Position numbers and translations under genes: made by a program. From Alphaproteobacteria bacterium (GTDB taxonomy: Bacteria; Pseudomonadota; Alphaproteobacteria; Sphingomonadales; Sphingomonadaceae), in NCBI GenBank assembly GCA_018828205.1, contig JAHJWA010000108.1, positions 1 through 33,805 on the forward strand: a stretch of DNA of 33,805 bases, read 5' to 3'. The notes under the pieces were generated by a model, which was not told where the DNA came from, made no database searches, and was given only the letters and a program-made list of their open reading frames with translations. Positions 7,820 to 15,522 of the stretch are shown in pieces (positions within the stretch are counted from its first letter, which is position 1; every line of letters starts with the position of its first letter).

Positions 7820-10816
7820 ATGTCTTTTACCAAAATCGCGGCTTTGCTTGTGGGAACGTCCGTGCTCGCGGCACCCGTCGCATCGGCAGTTGCGCAGGAA
7901 GCGGCGAGCCGTACCTACCGCATCGATGCGCCGGCGCAGGATCTGGCGGATGCGCTCATCGCCCTGTCGCGGTCGACCGGCATGCCGCTGGCCGCTGTCC
8001 CGGCAGCGCTGCGGGATTTGCGCAGCCGGCAGGTGCGCGGCGAGCTGACCGCCTCGCAGGGGCTGGCGCAGATGACCCGGGATCTGCCGGTCCATGCCCG
8101 CATCGTGGGCTCCACGATCATCGTACAGCCGCGCGCCGCTGCGATCGTTTCACAGGGGCCAGCTCGTAGTTCTCCCAGTCAGCTTGCGTCTCCGGAGCGC
8201 TCCGCTGCCATCGCCACACCCGAGGCTGTACAGCCGACGCCGCCCCCGGAAATCGTGGTAACCGGATTTCGCCGCAGCCTGGATGTCGCGCAGGCGATCA
8301 AGCGCGAGGCGACCGGATCGCTGGAAGTGATCGTGGCCGAAGATATCGCCGCCTTCCCCGACCAGAATCTTGCCGAAGCGCTGCAGCGGGTGCCCGGCGT
8401 CGCCATTTCGCGCGATGGCGGCGAAGGGCGCCAGATTTCGCTCCGCGGTTTGGGACCGAGCTTTACCCGTACAGAGCTGAACGGCATGGAAGTGCTCAGC
8501 AACACCGCTTCGGGTCTCGACAGCCGCGGCGGCGTGAGCCGCTCGCGCTCGTTCGACTACAGCGTTTTTGCCTCCGAACTGTTCAATCAGGTGGTGGTGG
8601 AGAAATCCTATGCCGCCGAACAGGATGAAGGCGGCATCGGCGGCACGGTAGCGCTGCGCACGGCCAAGCCGTTCGATTATCCGGGCAACACCCTGGTGTT
8701 GGGAGCCAAGGGCCAGGTGAACCAGTATACCGAGACGCTGACCCCGCGTCTGGTCGGTCTGGCTTCCGCCAGATCAGGTGATTTCGGCGTTCTCGTTTCG
8801 GCCGCCTACAGCCAGACCGAAACGATCGAGTGGGGATTTCGCAACTGGAACTGGTCGCGCATGAACTTCGGCAGCGGCAACGTCGGATCGGAAATCGACC
8901 CCGAAACCCGTGAGCGACTGGTCAATGCCGAGGGCGACGAACGGGTCTGGAACTCGCGTGCGCAGACCTATGGCAGCTGGTTCAGCGATCGCGAACGACT
9001 GGGCCTGACCGGAACGCTGCAATATGATCCGGGCAACGGCACCGACATCAGCCTCAACGTGCTCTACGGTCGGCTGACCAACGATCGGCAGGAAAACGTG
9101 ATCGGAAATGCCGGCAGCAACGGTCTTTCGGCCAATGACGTCACCGGCACGCAGGTCGTGCATGACATCGTGATCGACGAATTCGGCAGCATCAACGCCG
9201 CCAGCGTCAGCGGCGTCGATCTGCGCAACGAAGCCAAGCCCACGCAGGACCAGACGGACTTCTGGCAGGTGGCGCTGAATGGCCGGACCATGCTGACCGA
9301 CCGGCTGGAACTGACCACGCTCGCGGGCTGGTCCAGTTCGCAATTCGAATCGCGGTGGCAGCGCGCCTACATGGTCTCGAACGACCACACGGTCTCCTTT
9401 GCGGGTATGGAAACCGATACGCCCCGCAACAGCTATGATTTCGATCCCGCCGACCCCGCCGCATGGGCGCTGCAAAGCCTGCAATTTCGCGAAGATAACA
9501 TCGAGAGCGAGTTCTACAATGCCGAGGCCGCGCTCGCCTGGGAGGTAACGGGTGATTCGACCCTGAAACTGGGCGGCGAGTTCAAGCACTTCGAAAACAG
9601 CGCCCATCGCTATCAGAAGAACGTGAACAACGTCGGCGGTCTCGCCAATGTGCCCACCATGCTCAATCCGCACAGCAGCGAGATAGATTTCATCGTCGGC
9701 GACGTGCCGGCGATCTTCGCCGCGCTGGGCCAAGACACGGCGCTGAACGAGAGCAATCTGTTGGCGGGCACGGATTATACGGTGACCGAGCGGACCTTTG
9801 CCGGCTTCGGTCAGTACGAACTCGACACGATGCTGGGCGACATCGGACTGCGGGCGAATATCGGCGTGCGCTATTACAACACTCGGCTCGATTCCAAAGG
9901 CTCGTCCGTCACTCCGAACGGCCTGGTGCCGGTCGAGATACGCAATACCTATGACGGGTTCCTGCCGGCGATGAATGTGGCGCTCGACCTCACGCCCTCG
10001 CTGGTGGCGCGCTTCGGGGCCAACCGGAACATCAGCCGGCCCGGCTTTGCCGATCTCAGCGCCGCGGCGACGGTCCGCGTCGCCGGCTATGGCGGCACCA
10101 TAAGCGCCGGCAACCCCTACCTTGCCCCCTACACTGCCGATTCGGTCGAAGGCGCGCTGGAATATTACGACGGTACGCGCGGCTCGATCGCGCTGGGCGT
10201 CTTCTACAAAAACATGAAATCCTTCGTGACGAGCGAGACCGACCAGCTTCCTTACAGCGAGACCGGTTATCCCCTGTCGCTGCTGGAAGAAGGGCAGGAC
10301 GGCTCGATCATTTTCAACTTCACCAGGCCGATAAACGGACCCGGCGCGTCGATCCATGGCGTGGAACTGGCCGCACGGCGCAATTTCGACTTCCTGCCTG
10401 GTGCGCTCGGCAATTTCGGTGCCCTGGGCAATGTCACCTATGCCGATGGCAAATCCGATGTCTTCTATTCGGGCACGCCTTACGAGCTGCCGCTCACCGA
10501 CCTGTCCAAATGGTCGGTGAACGGAACGCTGTATTATGACACCGAGCAATTCGGCGCGCGCGGATCGGTGGCCTACCGCTCGCGCTACCGCAAAGGTGAC
10601 GGCGGCAATGGCAATATCGGCGAGTATTTCTCCCCGTCGACCGTGGTCGATGCCACCGCCTATTACAACGTGACCCCGCGGCTGCAATTGCGGGTGGAAG
10701 CGCTGAACCTGACGGATGAGCGGATCATCCAATATGCCGATGGCGATGCGCGCCGCCTGATGACCAGCACGGTCAGCGGCCGCACCTTCACATTCGGCGG
10801 CTCCATGCGCTTCTGA
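7820..10816 (+). CDS. TonB-dependent outer-membrane receptor with STN signalling domain
   Basis: A 998-residue outer-membrane active transporter of the Caulobacter/Xanthomonas type. A signal peptide is visible (cleavage likely after ASAVA, about residue 25). An STN domain at about 31-105 is used by signalling receptors to touch FecR. A TonB-box-like EIVVTG is at 144-149, and the plug domain follows (FPDQNLAEALQRVPGVAISRDGG, then ISLRGLGPSFTRTELNGM). The remainder is a beta-barrel ending in TFTFGGSMRF with the terminal aromatic residue expected of barrel proteins. The ATG at 7820 has AAGGGGA six nt upstream. With the ECF/FecR pair in front, this is a complete three-part surface-signalling system. 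The substrate is unknown; the PhoD-like gene behind it suggests a phosphorylated compound. The siderophore alternative, typical of FecI systems, cannot be excluded. Confidence 0.95.
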   Translation: MSFTKIAALLVGTSVLAAPVASAVAQEAASRTYRIDAPAQDLADALIALSRSTGMPLAAVPAALRDLRSRQVRGELTASQGLAQMTRDLPVHARIVGSTIIVQPRAAAIVSQGPARSSPSQLASPERSAAIATPEAVQPTPPPEIVVTGFRRSLDVAQAIKREATGSLEVIVAEDIAAFPDQNLAEALQRVPGVAISRDGGEGRQISLRGLGPSFTRTELNGMEVLSNTASGLDSRGGVSRSRSFDYSVFASELFNQVVVEKSYAAEQDEGGIGGTVALRTAKPFDYPGNTLVLGAKGQVNQYTETLTPRLVGLASARSGDFGVLVSAAYSQTETIEWGFRNWNWSRMNFGSGNVGSEIDPETRERLVNAEGDERVWNSRAQTYGSWFSDRERLGLTGTLQYDPGNGTDISLNVLYGRLTNDRQENVIGNAGSNGLSANDVTGTQVVHDIVIDEFGSINAASVSGVDLRNEAKPTQDQTDFWQVALNGRTMLTDRLELTTLAGWSSSQFESRWQRAYMVSNDHTVSFAGMETDTPRNSYDFDPADPAAWALQSLQFREDNIESEFYNAEAALAWEVTGDSTLKLGGEFKHFENSAHRYQKNVNNVGGLANVPTMLNPHSSEIDFIVGDVPAIFAALGQDTALNESNLLAGTDYTVTERTFAGFGQYELDTMLGDIGLRANIGVRYYNTRLDSKGSSVTPNGLVPVEIRNTYDGFLPAMNVALDLTPSLVARFGANRNISRPGFADLSAAATVRVAGYGGTISAGNPYLAPYTADSVEGALEYYDGTRGSIALGVFYKNMKSFVTSETDQLPYSETGYPLSLLEEGQDGSIIFNFTRPINGPGASIHGVELAARRNFDFLPGALGNFGALGNVTYADGKSDVFYSGTPYELPLTDLSKWSVNGTLYYDTEQFGARGSVAYRSRYRKGDGGNGNIGEYFSPSTVVDATAYYNVTPRLQLRVEALNLTDERIIQYADGDARRLMTSTVSGRTFTFGGSMRF

Positions 10817-10838
10817 TTTCGGCGCGCTTCCGGTCTCC

Positions 10839-10871
10839 GGCCGGGCGGTCCGCTCCCAGCGCCGCCCGGCC
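10839..10871 (+). terminator. Strong hairpin between receptor and phosphatase genes
   Basis: GGCCGGGCGG (10839-10848) pairs perfectly over 10 bp with CCGCCCGGCC (10862-10871) around a 13-nt loop, 22 bp after the receptor stop and 27 bp before the phosphatase start. The following bases (CATTTCCC) are only slightly T-rich. It could terminate part of the transcripts and so lower phosphatase expression relative to the receptor, or protect the receptor mRNA 3' end. Confidence 0.55.
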
Positions 10872-10898
10872 CATTTCCCTGCCAGGCTTGTATCCAAT

Positions 10899-12446
10899 AT
10901 GCCCCAGATTCTCCTCGACCGGCGTCAGCTGGTCGCCTCCATGTCGGCCATCGGCCTGCTGACGGCCTGTTCCACGCTGTCCGGACGGCCCTATTCGTTT
11001 CGCCGCGATCCGTTCGCGCTTGGCGTAGCGGCTGGCGATCCGGCAGCCGACGGTTTCGTGATCTGGACCCGCCTCGCGCCAGAGCCGCTGGAACCTGCCG
11101 GGGGAATGCCGCCAGCCTCGGTGCCGGTCGCATGGGAGGTGGCCCAGGATTCCGCCTTCCGCACCATTGTGCGCACAGGCGAAGAATTGGCACACGCGCA
11201 TTCGGCCCATGCAATCCATGTCGAATGCGGCGGCCTGCAGCCCCACAGGCCTTACTGGTATCGGTTCCATTCGGGAGGCGCCACCAGCGAGGTGGGCTGT
11301 GTCCGCACCCTGCCCGCGCCCGGCGCACGGATCGACCAGCTGCGCATCGCCAGCGTAGGCTGCCACGACTTTGAGAGCGGCTATTTCACTGCCTTCGCCC
11401 ATCTGGCGGCCGAACCCGAACTGGATGCGGTGTTCCACTACGGCGATTACATTTATGAATTCGGACGGCGGAACAAGCACGCGCTCCGCGCCCACGCGGG
11501 GGGCGAAACGCACACGCTGGGCGATTACCGCCGCCGTTATGCCCAGTACAAGCAGGACCCGGACCTGCGCGCCGCGCATGCGCGGGCGGCGTTCATCGCT
11601 TCCTTCGACGATCACGAAGTGGACGACAACTGGGCGGCCGATTTCGGAAAGGATCACGGCGACACGGCCGCCTTTGCCGCGCGCAAGGCGGCGGCGCTGC
11701 AAGCCTGGCTCGAACACATGCCGGTGCGCGCCGCGCTGAAGTCCCATTCCGCCAACCGCCACTTCCGCCGGTTCGACTTCGGCGACCTCGCCCGGATGCA
11801 TGTGCTGGACACGCGCTCCCATCGCAGCCGCCAACTCGGTGAGGCGAACAGCGGGCCGGTCCGCCAGGTTCGGGACGATCCGCGCCGCACGATGTTGGGC
11901 TCGCAGCAGGAGACGTGGCTCGGTCAGGGCCTGACGGCGCAGCACGGCTGGAACTTCATCGCGCAGCAGGTGCTGATGATGCCCTTCGACGTGCGCCGCG
12001 ACGGCGAGGCGCTCCCTGCCTACAGCACGGACAATTGGAACGGATACCCCGCCGCACGACGCCGCCTGGCGGACATGATCGCGGAGCGCGGCCTGCAGAA
12101 TGTCGTGATCGGCAGCGGCGACATGCATCAGCACGTTGTCGGCTACCTGCCCACCGATCCGAACGACCCGGAGACACCTCCCCTCGCCAGCGAGTTTTTG
12201 GCCAGTTCGATTACGTCCGGCGGCAACGGCTCACCCCGCCATACATTCCAGCAAGGCGCGCTGGAGCGCAATCCGCACCTCAGCCTGTTGAACAACCAGC
12301 GGGGCTATCAGCTATACCGCGTCTCGCCGCAGCACTGGTCGGCCGACATCAAGGTCATGGACCGGATCGACACTCCCGGCGGAAAATTGACGACGCTCGC
12401 TTCCTATGTCGTGGAGCGGAACCGCCCGGGTCCGCAGGCCAATTGA
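10899..12446 (+). CDS. PhoD-like alkaline phosphatase/phosphodiesterase, Tat lipoprotein
   Basis: A calcium/iron-type PhoD family enzyme that releases phosphate from mono- and diesters outside the cytoplasm. The 515-residue protein starts with a twin-arginine motif (DRRQLV, Arg8-Arg9) and a hydrophobic stretch ending in a lipobox LLTAC with Cys24, so it is predicted to be Tat-exported and lipid-anchored. An N-terminal PhoD domain is at about 36-135 (FALGVAAGDPAADGFVIWTRLAP). The metallophosphatase core has SVGCHDFESGYFTAF, FHYGDYIYEFG, SFDDHEVDDNWA and, near the end, GSGDMHQHVVGYL. It follows the TonB receptor by 82 bp on the same strand. I infer that it hydrolyses the ligand that the receptor imports or senses. 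The exact substrate (nucleotides, sugar phosphates or phosphodiesters) is not readable. Confidence 0.93.
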   Translation: MPQILLDRRQLVASMSAIGLLTACSTLSGRPYSFRRDPFALGVAAGDPAADGFVIWTRLAPEPLEPAGGMPPASVPVAWEVAQDSAFRTIVRTGEELAHAHSAHAIHVECGGLQPHRPYWYRFHSGGATSEVGCVRTLPAPGARIDQLRIASVGCHDFESGYFTAFAHLAAEPELDAVFHYGDYIYEFGRRNKHALRAHAGGETHTLGDYRRRYAQYKQDPDLRAAHARAAFIASFDDHEVDDNWAADFGKDHGDTAAFAARKAAALQAWLEHMPVRAALKSHSANRHFRRFDFGDLARMHVLDTRSHRSRQLGEANSGPVRQVRDDPRRTMLGSQQETWLGQGLTAQHGWNFIAQQVLMMPFDVRRDGEALPAYSTDNWNGYPAARRRLADMIAERGLQNVVIGSGDMHQHVVGYLPTDPNDPETPPLASEFLASSITSGGNGSPRHTFQQGALERNPHLSLLNNQRGYQLYRVSPQHWSADIKVMDRIDTPGGKLTTLASYVVERNRPGPQAN

Positions 12447-12783
12447 AATTGCCGAAATTGGGGAGCGCGGGTGGTCCAGTCCGGACGCCAGATTGCCGTC
12501 GGTTCAAGCTGAATGGATGGCAGGTTTCGGTTCGCGCCGAAATTCGGCTTGTGGGCCGATTGCTGCCAGTCCGGTAATGGGTGCGAAACTGGGTCACGCT
12601 GCCGTTTCCTTGAGCCCCTTGCCAGATCAGCTGCCGCCGACGTGACGGTTGGTTGGCTGCTCACCTTTTCCGACCGAAACCGGCCGTCCGGTGACGCGCG
12701 AATGGCGAGCTGGGCCGACGTCAGCGGTTGAAGGAGGGCGCCCCCTGAATTTTTGGAAAAAGGGGGGGCCGAGAGGATCGGCA
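12447..12783. other. Intergenic region after the phosphatase gene
   Basis: No supportable gene in about 340 bp; frames crossing it on both strands lack conserved motifs and start signals. It contains an odd homopolymer-rich inverted repeat at 12741-12768. It may be relic DNA. Confidence 0.45.
12741..12768. repeat. Homopolymeric inverted repeat (C5...T5-GG-A5-G7)
   Basis: A run of five C, then TGAA, five T, GG, five A and seven G. The T/A and C/G runs are mutually complementary and could form a bulged hairpin on either strand. It lies just after the 3' end of the minus-strand small Cys-rich gene (stop at 12784), so it could serve as its transcript end. Confidence 0.4.
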
Positions 12784-13047
12784 TCATCGCTCGGTAAGGT
12801 TGGGAATACGTTTGCCCTTCGTGCGGCTCGTGAGGTGTATGAGGCGGCAACGATCGCAACGATACGTTCGGAGCTGCAAGCCCGAGCGCCGGATGACGGC
12901 GAGAGCCTCCTCCTCCGAGCGGTAGGAAACCTTCTTCAGACAGATACTCAATCTTGTACGCACTAGGCCACCATACCGCAGCGCGGATCGATTGGGCACC
13001 TGCCAACGCCGTGACGCTCCTCTTCGGAGACGATCGTCGGATGCCAT
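12784..13047 (-). CDS. Small Cys-rich (zinc-ribbon-like) hypothetical protein
   Basis: A short basic protein, 87 residues from the ATG at 13047. The C-terminal half reads like real coding sequence, with a Cys in SICLKKVSYRSEEEA, a CxxC in YRCDRCRLIHLTSR and a following His, giving four possible zinc ligands. The closing stretch TSRTKGKRIP is basic. Small proteins with this shape, a Cys near KVSY followed by YRCxxC and HLTS, occur widely in proteobacteria and phages and have no settled function. The first 35 residues look less conserved, so the true start may be an internal GTG/TTG codon. It is isolated between oppositely oriented genes. I give no function. Confidence 0.5.
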   Translation of the reverse strand: MASDDRLRRGASRRWQVPNRSALRYGGLVRTRLSICLKKVSYRSEEEALAVIRRSGLQLRTYRCDRCRLIHLTSRTKGKRIPNLTER

Positions 13048-13273
13048 CCGATCGCACCGGGGTTCCAGGCGCCATACCAAGCCTGCCTGATGAGGAAAGG
13101 GCGTAACCTTCTATCCATGTTTCTATCATAGATATGAGCGCGGAGCCGCACTCTCGGGCATGGCGATCCCAGCCGATGATGCTGTTAAGATTAAATAGTC
13201 AGGCTTCTTCTTTATTAAATTCGCGCAGTCTGCGTCTTGATTTGCACAACATAAATTCCTGGAACCAATCTCT

Positions 13274-15166
13274 ATGACTATAATTGGCCGCGTAAGGCTC
13301 GTGGCTGCTGTGCTGCTTGTTGCGCTCGTCCCAACGGCAGTCGCTATCGTCTGGCTGTCAAACCATGCCAGTACCTTTCTTGCTGAAATGCAGGTTCAGC
13401 GCCAGGTTATTGAACACGCAACCGCCGTAGAGCGCGCTGTCATCGACGCCGAAACGGGACAGCGCGGTTACCTCATCAGTCGCCTTCCTGCCTACCAGCA
13501 AGAATACCAACGGGCCGACAAGCGCGCGGTTGCCGCCATGGCCGAGCTTGTCCGGCTCAAGCAGGCATTACCGATCCGCCGGCGCGAGATCGACGCGGTG
13601 CTCGGTCCGGCCGCGGGCCAATTGGCGATGCTGCGTCGGCTCGGGTCGGGCAATGTCGAGGCCGCTCGATCGCTGGTCGCCACCCAGGAAGGTCGCTTCG
13701 AGACCGAACAGCTGCGTTCGGCGGTCCTGAATCTCACCAATGAGCAGCGCCAAGTCCTCGACGAAGACGGGCAGAGCCTCGCGCTGTTGCTGAATGTCAG
13801 CCAGTGGTTTGCCCTGGCGGGCATCGGCACGGGCGCGGTCGCGGTGCTGGCCTTGCTGTTTCTCCTGACCGGATCGCTTCGCCGGTCGCTGCTCCCGCTG
13901 CTCGCGGCCATGCGTACCAAGGATGCGTCGGGAATCCCCGATGATGTCACAGGAGAGATGATCGGGGAGGTCAAGGACGTAGCCAAAGCCTACAACGCAA
14001 TGTGCGAGCGCATGCGCCAGGCGATGGAGCGGCGCGAAGACGCCGAGCGGCGGATAAGCGAGCTCCTCGATCACGCGGACCACGAGCTAGCGGGGCGTCA
14101 GCACACCAGTGCGATCCTCGCCCGCATATCCAACCGGCTTCCGGCCTGTCTCGACCAGCGCGAATTGGTAACCCTAGCCACGCGCTTTATCCCGCAATTG
14201 TTCGATATCGGCGGCGGCGCGCTGTATTTCCTGAACAATTCCTCAACCGTCCTGTCCCGCGTCGCCCAGTGGGGCGAATGCACCAGCAGCGCACCCGAAT
14301 TCGCGCCCACCCGTTGCTGGGCGCTCCGGCGCGGACAGCAACACCATGTGGCCGATGTCAGCACCGATGTGACCTGCGATCATCTCACCGCCGATGCTCT
14401 CAACGGCTACGTCTGCCTGCCGCTCATCGCGCAAGGGGAGACGGTCGGCCTGCTGTATCTTGAGGAATCCGCCGCAACCGCCGCACGAAGCGATGCCCGA
14501 CCGGCACTCGACGATATGCGCGTGCTGTGCGAGAATCTCGCACTAGCGCTGGTGAACCTGCGTCTGCGCGAAAGCCTGCGGCATCAATCTTTGCGCGACC
14601 CGCTCACCGGACTGCACAACCGCCGCTATCTCGACGAAACCATCGAACTCGAGTTCGCCAAAAGCCGGCGCAGCAAACAGCCGGTCAGCGTCATCATGGC
14701 GGATATCGACCACTTCAAGCACGTAAACGATCATTACGGCCACGACATCGGCGATCTGGTGTTGCGCGGGGTCGCCGAGACGCTGGGCGCGAACATCCGC
14801 AAGGGCGATATCGCCTGCCGCTTCGGCGGCGAGGAATTCGTCCTGCTGCTCCCCGGTCTTACCCATGGCGAAGCCGTCGAGCGCGCCCAGCTTGTGCGCG
14901 ACCAGATCCGGCTTCTGCAACTTCATTCGGATGGCAAGGATCTCCCGCAGGTCACCTCGTCCTTCGGCGTGGCGACCTTCACCGGCGACGAGACCACCGC
15001 CGAAGACGTCCTGCGCGAGGCCGACCAGGCGCTCTACGGCGCCAAACGAGCGGGGCGCGACCGGGTCCATTCCGGGACCACCATCGATTCCGAGGCAGCC
15101 ACGCCACAATCGACCGCCAGCCTTGCTTCAGACCATTCGGACCAAGCGATGGAAATGCATGCGTAA
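13274..15166 (+). CDS. Membrane diguanylate cyclase: CHASE3-GAF-GGDEF
   Basis: Makes cyclic di-GMP from two GTP in response to a sensed signal. In 630 residues: first membrane helix at about 8-28; periplasmic CHASE3 domain at about 30-178 with its signature TGQRGYLISR (61-70); second helix at about 179-200; a HAMP-like linker to about 255; a GAF domain at about 285-430; and a GGDEF domain at about 445-600. The active-site motif is GGEEF (518-522), a functional variant. The sequence RKGD (509-512), exactly five residues before it, is an intact inhibitory I-site, so product feedback is expected. The ATG at 13274 starts just before the first helix; the upstream 100 bp is AT-rich and probably carries the promoter. 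It is followed 356 bp later by a GGDEF-EAL gene in the same direction. Confidence 0.94.
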   Translation: MTIIGRVRLVAAVLLVALVPTAVAIVWLSNHASTFLAEMQVQRQVIEHATAVERAVIDAETGQRGYLISRLPAYQQEYQRADKRAVAAMAELVRLKQALPIRRREIDAVLGPAAGQLAMLRRLGSGNVEAARSLVATQEGRFETEQLRSAVLNLTNEQRQVLDEDGQSLALLLNVSQWFALAGIGTGAVAVLALLFLLTGSLRRSLLPLLAAMRTKDASGIPDDVTGEMIGEVKDVAKAYNAMCERMRQAMERREDAERRISELLDHADHELAGRQHTSAILARISNRLPACLDQRELVTLATRFIPQLFDIGGGALYFLNNSSTVLSRVAQWGECTSSAPEFAPTRCWALRRGQQHHVADVSTDVTCDHLTADALNGYVCLPLIAQGETVGLLYLEESAATAARSDARPALDDMRVLCENLALALVNLRLRESLRHQSLRDPLTGLHNRRYLDETIELEFAKSRRSKQPVSVIMADIDHFKHVNDHYGHDIGDLVLRGVAETLGANIRKGDIACRFGGEEFVLLLPGLTHGEAVERAQLVRDQIRLLQLHSDGKDLPQVTSSFGVATFTGDETTAEDVLREADQALYGAKRAGRDRVHSGTTIDSEAATPQSTASLASDHSDQAMEMHA

Positions 15167-15522
15167 ATCCAGATGAGCTTCGCGATGGACTTCGGAGGTC
15201 GCTGGGCCAAGCGCCGCTCTCGGCGCGCGGACGGCCCCGCAGATCCCACACCGGTTACCCAACCTCGGCATTGGCGCATAGTCCCGCGGCAAGAGCGGCT
15301 CGATCCGGCCCATTCTCATCGGAGAGCGGAAAAGATTGACCAGGCCATAACCTCTTGGCTCAACGCCATAAGTTAGATCCCGACGCTGCGATCGTCTCTG
15401 CTTCGCGCTGTGAGGTTAATCTACGTAGATAACGCAGATTGAATTAATTGCATTTTTACGGGCTAAGCCATAGAGATTACTTGGATGCACATATCCCGCC
15501 CCGATGATGAGAAAGGGCTAAA
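15167..15522. other. Intergenic region between the two c-di-GMP genes
   Basis: About 356 bp without a supportable gene; the first half is GC-rich and the second half clearly AT-rich. The latter holds a perfect 12-bp palindrome at 15419-15430 and probably the promoter of the GGDEF-EAL gene. Confidence 0.5.
15419..15430. promoter_or_regulatory. Perfect 12-bp palindrome, possible operator
   Basis: ATCTACGTAGAT is self-complementary over 12 bp and lies about 90 bp upstream of the GGDEF-EAL start in AT-rich DNA. This would suit a dimeric repressor or activator; no regulator can be named. Confidence 0.25.

Noticed and set aside
8774..10897. 707-codon minus-strand frame opposite the TonB receptor
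   Set aside because: Antisense shadow of a clearly conserved receptor; no motif of its own.
12404..13129. 241-codon minus-strand frame overlapping the small Cys-rich gene
   Set aside because: Low-complexity translation without motifs; another frame contains the plausible zinc-ribbon protein.
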